From Treponema sp. (lineage in GTDB: Bacteria > Spirochaetota > Spirochaetia > Treponematales > Treponemataceae), in NCBI GenBank assembly GCA_018384055.1, contig JAHAZL010000090.1, forward strand, positions 1-51,029: DNA of 51,029 nt, in the 5' to 3' direction. A model generated the notes under the pieces. The model was given only the letters and a program-made list of their open reading frames with translations, was not told the DNA's origin and made no database searches. Within the stretch, counting starts at the first letter, position 1; the number at the start of each line of letters is the position of its first letter. Positions 23,060-30,553 of the stretch are shown here, in pieces. The translations under genes were made by a program, and so were the position numbers.

Positions 23060-24039
23060 TTGCCATTCCTTACGCGGATTTCCGCACTGATGTAGTTGTT
23101 TGCATATCCACGGGTCTTGTATTCAAAAAGCTCCATCATTGCAGTTCTGCCGATTTTAACTGGATCAAGGGAAACAAGTTTTGTAAGAAGACCTTTCTTA
23201 AGGTAGATTTCAAAAGTTTCGTTTTCGCCGAAGCCAAGGACCTTTGCCTTGTGTCCAGCCGGAACAGAAGAAACAATCCTCATGGTCCTTAAGGTATCTT
23301 CTTCAGTAAGGCAAACGATGGAAATATTCTTGAGCTCAGAATCCCTTATGGCGCTGAGAATTCTTTCCTCATTTTCTCCAGTTGATTTGTCCAGAATTTC
23401 AAAGTATTTGACATCGTTGGATTTATAGAAAGTCACAAGATTGCTTACCATGTTTCCGTAGTTTGGATTTGTTGATTTGCCGCTGATGAGAACAAAGGTC
23501 CTGTCACTTTTCTTTGCCATTTTTTCTGATTCCACACCAAGCTGCCATCCAAGGCTCGAATAGTTGTTCCCGATGAAGGAAATCTGCGGAATCTCAGGAT
23601 TGTAGTGACCGATGGTAATCATTGGTATTTCTGAACCGTCAGCGCGAACTGGTTTCTTGAGGTTCTTAACCTGAGGGTTTATATAGCTAATGATTCCGTC
23701 GCAGTTTACAAGGGATGCATAATCAACCAGAGTCTGAAGGGACATGTTTTCTGCCTGAAGGGTTGGGGCATGAAGTTCAACCACTGAATTGAACTGAAGG
23801 GCAAGGCTTTCTGCTCCCTCAAAAACCTGATTCAAAAATGCCGAGTTGTCGGCCTGTCCGATTACGATGATGTGGTTTTTCCTTTCCTGCCCTGTAGATT
23901 CAAAAATTGCCCCCTGGGTGTTCAGCCTTGGAAGGATGTTTGAAAAAAAGAGGATGACTCCTGCAACCAGAAAAACGACTGCCGCTACAAGGAGGGTAAG
24001 GAAAACTTTATTTTTAAATGAGCTGTCATCACCTTTCAT
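23056..24039 (-). CDS. Membrane-anchored sugar-binding sensor protein
   Basis: The 327-aa protein has a single N-terminal membrane helix (about 11-33) without a lipobox, followed by a type-I periplasmic-binding-protein fold (HIIVIGQADNSAFLNQVFEGA, CDGIISYI, PMITIGHYNP, FVLISGKSTNPNYGNM, VLGFGENETFEIYLKKGL). This layout matches XylFII-like partners of LytS-type kinases in clostridia, which detect sugar outside the membrane and pass the signal to the kinase. The sugar is not predictable from sequence. GGAAG lies close to the ATG, and a TATAAT (24056-24051) only about 12 nt upstream implies a very short leader. Confidence 0.8.
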   Translation of the reverse strand: MKGDDSSFKNKVFLTLLVAAVVFLVAGVILFFSNILPRLNTQGAIFESTGQERKNHIIVIGQADNSAFLNQVFEGAESLALQFNSVVELHAPTLQAENMSLQTLVDYASLVNCDGIISYINPQVKNLKKPVRADGSEIPMITIGHYNPEIPQISFIGNNYSSLGWQLGVESEKMAKKSDRTFVLISGKSTNPNYGNMVSNLVTFYKSNDVKYFEILDKSTGENEERILSAIRDSELKNISIVCLTEEDTLRTMRIVSSVPAGHKAKVLGFGENETFEIYLKKGLLTKLVSLDPVKIGRTAMMELFEYKTRGYANNYISAEIRVRNGK

Positions 24040-24080
24040 AATCTTCCATAATTATACCATAAATGTTATTATTTGCCATT

Positions 24081-24584
24081 ATGAGTGAAAATAAAGATTT
24101 ATGTCCGTGCGGCAGCGGCAAAAACTATTCAGACTGCTGCGAACCAATCATCAAGGGAACAACAAAGGCCCCTACTGCAGAAGCCCTCATGAGAGCCCGC
24201 TATACTTCTTATGTAAAGCATGAAATCGACTTCATCATCAACAGCTGCGAAAAAGGTGACAAGATTGCAGAAATCGACCGCAAGGCTACTGAAGACTGGA
24301 GCAACAAGAGTACCTGGCATGGCCTCAAGATTCTCCGTACAGAAAAGGGAACAGAAAACGACGACGAAGGAATCGTTGAATTCGAAGCAACATACACATC
24401 TGATGGTATGCGCGATATTCACCACGAAATCGGCGGCTTCAGAAAGGTTGACGGCCAATGGTTCTACAGCGAAGGCATGATGCGCCCAACAACTGTTGTA
24501 CGCGAAGGCAGAAAGATAGGCCGCAATGAACCATGTCCATGCGGTTCCGGTAAAAAGTACAAGCAGTGTTGTGGAAAGAACTGA
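24081..24584 (+). CDS. YchJ-family protein with two SEC-C zinc motifs
   Basis: The protein is 167 aa from the ATG at 24081, which begins MSENKDLCPCGSGKNYSDCC; the upstream ATG at 24063 would add six unrelated residues. A second SEC-C motif (CPCGSGKKYKQCC) closes the protein. Between them is the NTF2-like YchJ domain (TAEALMRARYTSYVKHEIDFI, FRKVDGQWFYSEG). SEC-C motifs bind zinc and often nucleic acid or SecB. Function is unknown. The start lacks a ribosome-binding site and sits eight bases below a TATTAT box. A tight terminator begins in the stop codon. Confidence 0.88.
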   Translation: MSENKDLCPCGSGKNYSDCCEPIIKGTTKAPTAEALMRARYTSYVKHEIDFIINSCEKGDKIAEIDRKATEDWSNKSTWHGLKILRTEKGTENDDEGIVEFEATYTSDGMRDIHHEIGGFRKVDGQWFYSEGMMRPTTVVREGRKIGRNEPCPCGSGKKYKQCCGKN

Positions 24585-24612
24585 ACTGATTGAAATCAGT
24601 TCAATTCTTTCT
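24583..24612 (+). terminator. ychJ terminator
   Basis: GAACTGAT-TGAA-ATCAGTTC, eight perfect pairs with a four-base loop, then AATTCTTTCTT. Confidence 0.6.
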
Positions 24613-24785
24613 TCGAGTTTTGCAAGCATAACTCGCGGAAGCTGTATTGCTTGCAGTTGATTCCAAAAGTTAATGCACGACCATACGCTCCTGCTTTGGT
24701 CGTGTGTAGTAAGAATTAATCTTCAATTGATTCCTGCTTCAATTTTTATGTTCATGGCGTAGCTTTTTGCTGCGCTATTTTTTTA
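24613..24785 (+). promoter_or_regulatory. Structured leader upstream of rlmB, attenuator candidate
   Basis: Hairpin A CGAGTT/AACTCG (about 24614-24635) and hairpin B GCAAGCA/TGCTTGC (24622-24654) overlap and exclude each other. Hairpin C CACGACCA/TGGTCGTG (24676-24704) has eight pairs. A final stem GCGTAGC-TTTTT-GCTGCGC (24757-24775) with ATTTTTTT forms a terminator directly ahead of the rlmB ribosome-binding site. No clear promoter is recognised, so whether it is a leader is inferred. Confidence 0.45.
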
Positions 24786-24798
24786 TTAAGGTACAGTT

Positions 24799-25572
24799 AT
24801 GGCACAGAACATCTATACAGGATTCCACGGCGTAGAAGAAAAGGTGCGCCGCTATTCAGTTTCAAAACCAGACGGAATCGTTCCACATGTCTACTATTCA
24901 AAGCCGGGACCAAGAATCAAGAAGATCATCGGCATGGCAAAGGAAGGCGGAATTGAAGTTTCCCTCATCGACGGCAAGCAGCTTGATACCATGTGTGCAG
25001 CGCTTCCACCTCAGTCACGCGATCACCGCGGAATCATCCTTGTTGTGGACGGTGAAGAAGAAAACGCAAAAAACATCGTTGCCCTGGAAGAATGGCTTAC
25101 AGTCTGCCCCGAAAATGCAACCGTTGTAGTTTTAGACAGCGTAACCGATCCCCACAACGTCGGTGCCATATTGCGTTCCTGTGATCAGTTTGGAGCAAGC
25201 CTCCTTGTAATTCCAGACCACAGAAGCGCAAGCGACGTAAAGGACAATGAGATCATCGCACGTACAAGTGCAGGTGCATCAAGCTGGGTGAATGTCGCTA
25301 AGGTTTCAAATCTTGTACGTTCAGTCCAGATGCTCAAGGAATGCGGTTTCTGGGTATACGGCGCAGATGCCGGCGGAACATCACTGCAGGAAATCAAGTT
25401 TGACAGAAAGACCTGCATCATCATGGGAAGCGAAGGCAGCGGAATGAGCCGTCTTCTTGAAAAGCAGTGCGACAACATCGTTTCCATCCCAACCTGCGGT
25501 AAAATCGACAGCCTCAATGTTTCCGTAGCAGCCGGCGTATTGCTCTATGAAAGGTACAGGCAGGGGCTGTAG
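24799..25572 (+). CDS. rlmB: 23S rRNA 2'-O-ribose methyltransferase (SpoU/TrmH family, RlmB-like)
   Basis: The 257-aa protein contains the three SPOUT motifs: motif 1 LDSVTDPHNVGAILRSCDQF, motif 2 IIMGSEGSGMSRLL, motif 3 IDSLNVSVAAGVLLYE. An N-terminal substrate-binding region (HGVEEKVRR... to about 95) precedes them. RlmB methylates G2251 in the peptidyl-transferase P loop; a TrmH-like tRNA role cannot be excluded. AAGG lies seven bases before the ATG. A terminator-like stem sits immediately upstream, and a strong terminator follows at 25633-25671. Confidence 0.85.
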   Translation: MAQNIYTGFHGVEEKVRRYSVSKPDGIVPHVYYSKPGPRIKKIIGMAKEGGIEVSLIDGKQLDTMCAALPPQSRDHRGIILVVDGEEENAKNIVALEEWLTVCPENATVVVLDSVTDPHNVGAILRSCDQFGASLLVIPDHRSASDVKDNEIIARTSAGASSWVNVAKVSNLVRSVQMLKECGFWVYGADAGGTSLQEIKFDRKTCIIMGSEGSGMSRLLEKQCDNIVSIPTCGKIDSLNVSVAAGVLLYERYRQGL

Positions 25573-25632
25573 GATTTAAAATAGTAAAGACACAGAACAC
25601 CAGGGGTCGTTTGACGTTCAGTGCTCAGGGAA

Positions 25633-25671
25633 AACAGGCCGTTTCCATGACGGAGGCTGCCTGTTTTTTTG
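25633..25671 (+). terminator. rlmB terminator
   Basis: AACAGGC (25633-25639) with GCCTGTT (25659-25665), an inner CCGT/ACGG, then T-run. Confidence 0.8.
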
Positions 25672-25672
25672 T

Positions 25673-25771
25673 TTATACGGACAGAAATTTCGTAACGTAA
25701 GATTCGTCGTTGATCTGTTCCTTTGTCAAAGGCTCTATGATGTGGCCCTTGTCCATTACATAGCCTCTCTT
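25673..25771 (-). pseudogene. C-terminal remnant, possibly of an ABC-transporter ATPase
   Basis: The minus strand reads KRGYVMDKGHIIEPLTKEQI then NDESYVTKFLSV and a stop at 25673. The GYVMDKG segment followed by a polar stretch and short tail resembles the end of LivF-type ABC ATPases. Nothing upstream (25772-25870) continues the domain in any frame, so it is a relic, or at most a 27-aa peptide from the internal ATG. The rest of this 405-bp gap holds the rlmB terminator and the hairpin behind the first GH53 gene. Confidence 0.35.
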
Positions 25772-25877
25772 CGTATAAATTAAGTATGGCCTATTTATAT
25801 ATTTTATCAGACGAAAAAGTGATGGATTTTTCCATTTTTACCATGAAAAAAGTCAGGTTGAATATTTTTCAAAACTA

Positions 25878-25977
25878 AAAAAGCCTGCGTAGTCAGGGGT
25901 TGTCCCAAAACGCGACTTGCAACCGAAGGGCGCACTGGAGCGGCTTTGGGGCAGTTCCTGACGGGAGCAGGCTTTTT
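25878..25977 (-). terminator. Long structured terminator after GH53 gene A
   Basis: Starts one base after the stop codon. Nested stems: AAAAAGCCTGC/GCAGGCTTTTT (25878-25888 with 25967-25977), GTCAGG/CCTGAC (25892-25897 with 25957-25962), TGTCCCAAA/TTTGGGGCA (25901-25909 with 25945-25953). The minus transcript ends in a U-run. A homologous element follows GH53 gene B at 28269-28368. Confidence 0.65.
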
Positions 25978-28005
25978 CTATTTAACTAAAAGGAAATTAA
26001 CATCATCGCAGACCAGCCATGCACCGTTTGCACCGTCCTTTGCAAACTCGACTGCCATGCGGACTTTTACCACGATGGTATCAACTGAATCATCAACCAT
26101 GACGTTAGGAATTTCAACGCGGTCAAATTTTTTCCACTGGTTTGGAACGGTTGCGTTAGCTTTCAGAACTTCTATCTTTCCATTCTTTCTTTTGATTTCC
26201 GCTACAAGGCATGTTTCGCTTGGATTTTTAATTCCAGTTCCTTCAAAGGAAGCAAAGCACTTGTATTCCCCCTTATCAAGGCCCTTAAGTTCCTGGCTCA
26301 AAGTAAAATCAAAATTGTCAGGTTCCCAACCCGTTGCATAGCAAAGACCTTCCTTTGCATTCTGGTTGTTCTTATCTACCTTAGGATTTCCTTTGCCAAG
26401 GTCATTTGTTATGGTCCAGCCTTCAAGAGTGCCCTTCTCAAAATTTCCGTTAACAAGTAAGTTGCTTGCAGTAACATTTACATAGCAGGTAACATCGTCC
26501 CCCTTCTTTGTCTTTCCAGTAACCTTGTATTCACCAAAGTCCGGATGAATCAAAACGGTTTCAGCCTGTGCCCTATGCCAGTCTACGGCCTCATCAACAA
26601 TGCTTCCGTCATTATAGGCAACCTTTGCCGTTGCAGGCAGTTCATTCTGCTTGCCGTAAGCAAATTCCACGCGAAGGTCATCAATGTGAACCACTTTAAG
26701 ATCACCCTTTGATCCTGTGCGGGCATAGTTCCATACATTGATGCTGTCCAAAACCTTTCCGTCAAAATCAAAGAATGCCTGATTGTCCCAAGTGCCGCCA
26801 TTGACCGCAGACTTAACTTCCTTGTCATAATCGCGTGCGTTGAAAGTTGCCCAGCCGCTTCCGTTTTGAGCCCAGCAGTTCTGGTTATAGGCAAGGACTT
26901 TTTCCGCATCATTCCTAGAAAGGTCAAAGTGCTTTGGCGGAATCCAGGCAGGTTCCCAGTAGAACACACCGATTCCGGCTCCCTTTACTTTTACAACTGC
27001 ATCAATTACATCGCGAACCGCAATAGCCTGTCCTTCAACTGTAAGGGGATATTTGAATTCCTGGTTTGCAGACATTGTAGAAACAACATTGCCAAAGCCG
27101 TCGCCGTCTTCATCTGTGAAGGGATATGAAACTTCCATAACCATGACTTTTTTATTGTAGAAATTCGAAAGCTTGCGAAGAACAACCGAGAGCTTCTTTA
27201 CATCACCGTGCCAGTAAGGGTAGTAGGAAGTTCCGAATACATCATAATCAACCCCGTACTTTTCAAGCAGAGAAGCCTTGTGTTCAAGATAGCCTTCAGA
27301 AAGTGGATCAGTATAGTGCACTGCAATCTGAATGTTTTTATCAAAGGCACGAACCGCATCAGCCCCCGCCTTCACAAGGGAACAAACTTCAGCATCATAA
27401 ATTTCGCCGCAAAGGCCGTTGTTTATTTCATTTCCAACCTGAACCATGGAAACCTTTACACCTGCTTTCTTAAGTTTTGCAAGAGATCCGGTCGTATATT
27501 CAGCAATAGCCTTCTGCTTTTCTTCAAGGCTGAACTTTTCCCATCCCTTTGGAGGCGTCTGCTTGTTGGGATCTGCCCAGAAATCAGAATAGTGGAAATC
27601 GATGAGGACTTTCATTCCCAAAGACGTAGCCCTTTTCCCCAGATTGCATGCAACTTCAATGTCGTTGGCTCCGCCACCGTAGGTCCTTCCGTCATTGGTA
27701 TTTGGATTGTTCCATACACGGATTCGCACAGCGTTTGCACCGCCTGCTTTTAAGAGTGCAATTGGATCCGAAGCCATTCCATTTGCGTCATAGAATTTTG
27801 CCCTGCCTGCTTCAACGGAAACAAGGGAAGAAACATCAACACCCATGATAAAGTCATCAGGAATATTATTTACCGGAAGCACCGTAATTTTTTCAGCCTG
27901 AGGGTTTATCGTTGTCGGAGATTTTTTCAAGTTGCAGGAACAAAAATTTATCACTGTCATTAGCCCTGCAGCAATTATTGTTGAATTAAAAATCATTCTT
28001 TTCAT
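25978..28005 (-). CDS. GH53 arabinogalactan endo-beta-1,4-galactanase lipoprotein, copy A
   Basis: The 675-aa protein has an N-terminal export signal with a relaxed lipobox (FCSC). The catalytic TIM barrel spans about 50-400: MGVDVSS, GGANAVRIRVWN, KVLIDFHYSDFWADP, acid/base Glu near 190 in VGNEINNGLCGE, nucleophile Glu near 350 in FYWEPAWIP. A bacterial Ig-like segment (about 445-530) is followed by a carbohydrate-binding module opening NLLVNGNFEKG (about 535-675). It cleaves beta-1,4-galactan side chains of pectin. Copy B at 28371 is a close paralogue. A TTGATT-16-TATACT promoter (28081-28054) and a palindrome (28033-28046) precede it. Confidence 0.92.
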   Translation of the reverse strand: MKRMIFNSTIIAAGLMTVINFCSCNLKKSPTTINPQAEKITVLPVNNIPDDFIMGVDVSSLVSVEAGRAKFYDANGMASDPIALLKAGGANAVRIRVWNNPNTNDGRTYGGGANDIEVACNLGKRATSLGMKVLIDFHYSDFWADPNKQTPPKGWEKFSLEEKQKAIAEYTTGSLAKLKKAGVKVSMVQVGNEINNGLCGEIYDAEVCSLVKAGADAVRAFDKNIQIAVHYTDPLSEGYLEHKASLLEKYGVDYDVFGTSYYPYWHGDVKKLSVVLRKLSNFYNKKVMVMEVSYPFTDEDGDGFGNVVSTMSANQEFKYPLTVEGQAIAVRDVIDAVVKVKGAGIGVFYWEPAWIPPKHFDLSRNDAEKVLAYNQNCWAQNGSGWATFNARDYDKEVKSAVNGGTWDNQAFFDFDGKVLDSINVWNYARTGSKGDLKVVHIDDLRVEFAYGKQNELPATAKVAYNDGSIVDEAVDWHRAQAETVLIHPDFGEYKVTGKTKKGDDVTCYVNVTASNLLVNGNFEKGTLEGWTITNDLGKGNPKVDKNNQNAKEGLCYATGWEPDNFDFTLSQELKGLDKGEYKCFASFEGTGIKNPSETCLVAEIKRKNGKIEVLKANATVPNQWKKFDRVEIPNVMVDDSVDTIVVKVRMAVEFAKDGANGAWLVCDDVNFLLVK

Positions 28006-28032
28006 TTTTCACACCGAAAACACTGGAATTTA

Positions 28033-28046
28033 TCAACACGCGTTGA
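28033..28046. promoter_or_regulatory. Operator-like palindrome at the GH53-A transcription start
   Basis: TCAACACGCGTTGA (arms TCAAC/GTTGA) begins about where transcription from the minus-strand promoter should start. The position suits a repressor of the LacI type, but no such gene is in the window. Confidence 0.35.
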
Positions 28047-28053
28047 CTTTTTT

Positions 28054-28081
28054 AGTATACCACACCTTTTTACTAAATCAA
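28054..28081 (-). promoter_or_regulatory. Promoter of GH53 gene A
   Basis: Minus strand TTGATT (28081-28076), 16 bases, TATACT (28059-28054); leader about 40 nt. Confidence 0.6.
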
Positions 28082-28153
28082 GATTTTGATTCTGCATTTG
28101 AGCAAAAAATTGCGCAGAATGAATTTTTACTTTTCATTCAGATTTTTTTGTAA

Positions 28154-28170
28154 GTGACAGATCTTGTCAC
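28154..28170. promoter_or_regulatory. Perfect palindrome GTGACA-5-TGTCAC
   Basis: Perfect six-base arms around GATCT in the 365-bp space between the two GH53 genes. It precedes a TATACT box (28181-28186) and a possible 26-codon reading frame. Confidence 0.4.
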
Positions 28171-28214
28171 TACCTGCTTTTATACTTCCAGACATATAGG
28201 CAGGGGGCAAAGTC

Positions 28215-28295
28215 ATGAAGTTTGGAAAGGCAAATCAAAAAAAACTACTGTCAGAAACTTTGATCGGTAAAAAACTGCCGGGGCAAGGGTTGTAA
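28215..28295 (+). CDS. Possible 26-aa peptide
   Basis: ATG at 28215 follows AGGGGG at seven bases and reads MKFGKANQKKLLSETLIGKK then LPGQGL. A TATACT box and the GTGACA/TGTCAC palindrome lie upstream. Its 3' end overlaps the opposite-strand terminator of GH53 gene B. No family is recognised; it may be chance. Confidence 0.2.
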   Translation: MKFGKANQKKLLSETLIGKKLPGQGL

Positions 28296-28368
28296 CAAAC
28301 GGCAACTTGAAAATCTAGATTTCAGCGAAGCCTGTTGTACAGAAGCCCTTGCAGGAGGCAAGTTTTTT
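28269..28368 (-). terminator. Long structured terminator after GH53 gene B
   Basis: Stems AAAAAACTGCC/GGCAAGTTTTTT (28269-28279 with 28357-28368) and GCAAGGG/CCCTTGC (28283-28289 with 28346-28352). An internal GGGTTGTAACAAACGGCAAC block aligns with GGGTTGTCCCAAAACGCGAC in the element at 25878-25977. Confidence 0.65.
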
Positions 28369-28370
28369 AT

Positions 28371-30392
28371 TTATTTAACAAGCAAGAAATTAACATCATC
28401 GCAGACCAGCCATGCACCTTTACCAAACTTTGCATATTCGGCCTTCATGCGGATTTTCACGATGACAGATTCCACTGAATCATCAATTTCAATCGAAGGA
28501 ATTTCCACGCGATCAAACTTTTTCCACTGGTTAGGAATATCTGCATTTGCCATGAAGGTCACGCTGGTTCCGTTCTTCTTTTTTATTTCCACCATAAGGC
28601 AAGTGCCGCTAGGATTTCTTACGCCAGTTCCTTCAAAGAATGCAAAACAATTGTAGGTTCCCTTTTCAACAACTTTGATTTCCTGCCAGAGCGTAAAATC
28701 AAAGTTGTCAGGATCCCAACCGGTGGCATAGAAAAGCCCCTGCTTTGCATTTTCATAATTTCTTACAACTTCAGGCTTTCCCCTGCCCAAGTCATTGCTT
28801 ATATTCCAAGGCTTAATTTTTCCGCTTTCAAAGTTTCCGTTGACCAGAAGATTGCTTCCAACAAAGTTGACGATGCAAGTTACATCATCGCCATTAATTG
28901 TTTTTCCCCTAACCTTACATTGCCCAAGTGATGTTTTATTACGAACCTCATCAAGTCCTGCCCTATCCCATTCAACAGTTTCATAAACTTTGGAACCGTC
29001 GTTATATATTACCTTTACTTTTTCAGGAAGCTTGTTCTTTCCATTTCTTTCAAATTTTACTGTAGGTTCATTTACACGGACAACTTTTCTTTTTCCCACA
29101 GAACCATACTTTGCATAGTTCCATACATTGATGCTGTCCAGAACATTTCCGTCAAAATCAAAGAAAGCCTGGTTGTCCCATTTTCCGCCGTTAACCTTTG
29201 ATTTTACATCCTTGTCGTAACCGTGGGCACTGAATGTAGCCCAACCGCTTCCGTTCTTAAGCCAGCAGTTTGAGTTGTATGCAAAAACAAGGTCAGAAGC
29301 AATTTTAGTAATGTCGTAATGCTGTGGAGGAATCCAGGCAGGTTCCCAGTAGAACACGCCTATTCCTGCACCCCTTACTTTTGCAACAGCCTCAATTACA
29401 TCACGGACAGCAATAGCCTGTCCTTCAACTGTAATTGGATAATTGAATTTCAGACCAGGATCCGAAGTTGTTGCAACATTTTTATATCCGTCACCATCGC
29501 TGTCTGTAAAGGGATATGCAACTTCCATTACCATTACTTTCTTGTTGTAGAAATTAGCAATCTTTCGGAGAACAATATAAAGCTGCTTAACATCCCCGTG
29601 AAGATAAGGATAGTAGGAAATACCAAAAATATCGTAGTCTACCTTGTTTTTTTCAAGCATGGTCGCCTTGCCTTCAAGATAGTTTTCTGCAAGTGGATCC
29701 GTATAGTGAACTGCAATCTTTATGTTCCTGTCAAAATCACGAACTGCCCTTGAAGCCGTTTTCAAAAGATAGCAGACTTCTGCATCATAGATTTCTCCGC
29801 ACAGTCCGTTGTCAATTTCATTTCCCATCTGAACCATGGAAACCTTTACGCCCGCCTTCTTTAGTTTCGTAAGGCTATTAATTGTGAATTCCCTTATGGC
29901 AGCCTGTTTTTCATCAAACTTGAAGTTCTTCCAGGCTTTAGGAGCTTTCTGTCTTTTAGAATCTGCCCAGAAATCCGAATAATGAAAATCGATGAGAACT
30001 TTCATTCCCAGATCCATTGCCCTTTTACCAAGCTTGCAGGCAACATTAATGTCATTGCCGCCACCGCCATAAGTTCTTCCGTCTTCCGTTTTTGGATCAT
30101 TCCAGACACGGATGCGTACTGCGTTTGCTCCGCCGGCCTTTAGGAGTGCAATTGGATCCGCAGGCTTTCCGTCTGCCCCATAGAATTTTGCGCCGCTTGC
30201 TTCAACAGAAAGAAGTGAAGAAACATCAACCCCCATCATAAAGTCATCAGAAATATCCATTACAGGGAGTACAGAAATTTTTTCCCAGGATGGATTTATT
30301 GTTGAAACAGTCTGCTTTTTAATGCAGCCAGATAATACAGAAATAACAAGAGTCCAAACACACAGGCTGAACATTGCTGTAATTTTTTTCAT
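28371..30392 (-). CDS. GH53 arabinogalactan endo-beta-1,4-galactanase lipoprotein, copy B
   Basis: The protein is 673 aa from the ATG at 30392, selected for AAGGAGA four bases upstream and a lipobox LSGC in MKKITAMF...VISVLSGC. The domain order is as in copy A: GH53 barrel with GGANAVRIRVWN, acid/base Glu in MGNEIDNGLCGE and nucleophile Glu in FYWEPAWIP, then an Ig-like segment and a NLLVNGNFESG carbohydrate-binding module. The two copies differ most in the linker and Ig-like region, suggesting an old tandem duplication with some divergence in substrate or timing. Upstream lies AAGTTTAT/ATAAACTT (30425-30445), a different operator-like repeat from copy A. Confidence 0.92.
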   Translation of the reverse strand: MKKITAMFSLCVWTLVISVLSGCIKKQTVSTINPSWEKISVLPVMDISDDFMMGVDVSSLLSVEASGAKFYGADGKPADPIALLKAGGANAVRIRVWNDPKTEDGRTYGGGGNDINVACKLGKRAMDLGMKVLIDFHYSDFWADSKRQKAPKAWKNFKFDEKQAAIREFTINSLTKLKKAGVKVSMVQMGNEIDNGLCGEIYDAEVCYLLKTASRAVRDFDRNIKIAVHYTDPLAENYLEGKATMLEKNKVDYDIFGISYYPYLHGDVKQLYIVLRKIANFYNKKVMVMEVAYPFTDSDGDGYKNVATTSDPGLKFNYPITVEGQAIAVRDVIEAVAKVRGAGIGVFYWEPAWIPPQHYDITKIASDLVFAYNSNCWLKNGSGWATFSAHGYDKDVKSKVNGGKWDNQAFFDFDGNVLDSINVWNYAKYGSVGKRKVVRVNEPTVKFERNGKNKLPEKVKVIYNDGSKVYETVEWDRAGLDEVRNKTSLGQCKVRGKTINGDDVTCIVNFVGSNLLVNGNFESGKIKPWNISNDLGRGKPEVVRNYENAKQGLFYATGWDPDNFDFTLWQEIKVVEKGTYNCFAFFEGTGVRNPSGTCLMVEIKKKNGTSVTFMANADIPNQWKKFDRVEIPSIEIDDSVESVIVKIRMKAEYAKFGKGAWLVCDDVNFLLVK

Positions 30393-30424
30393 GCGATCTC
30401 CTTGAATTGTTTTCAAACCGATGG

Positions 30425-30445
30425 AAGTTTATCACATATAAACTT
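30425..30445. promoter_or_regulatory. Inverted repeat upstream of GH53 gene B
   Basis: AAGTTTAT-5-ATAAACTT, perfect eight-base arms, 33 bp before the start codon. Operator or 5'-UTR hairpin; which one is not decidable by eye. Confidence 0.4.
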
Positions 30446-30538
30446 TTAGGCAAATAATGTTCTTTTTTCTTTTATTAAGGAAGTAACTTTCCCTTGTGCA
30501 TTTCGCTTATAACAGTATAAACATTGTCTAAATTGAAA

Positions 30539-30544
30539 TATAAT
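30539..30544 (+). promoter_or_regulatory. -10 box just upstream of the lipase start
   Basis: TATAAT with nine bases to the ATG at 30554 and no ribosome-binding site in between (the sequence is TCCCTCCAC). -35 not clear. Confidence 0.45.
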
Positions 30545-30553
30545 TCCCTCCAC

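Noticed and set aside
25878..25977. Integron attC site
   Set aside because: Treponema denticola carries an integron, and the element is a long imperfect palindrome, but no RYYYAAC/GTTRRRY core pairs were found and it overlaps the 3' end of a non-cassette gene.
30524..30553. Earlier ATG for the lipase
   Set aside because: It precedes the -10 box, lacks a ribosome-binding site, and would put ten polar residues before the signal peptide.
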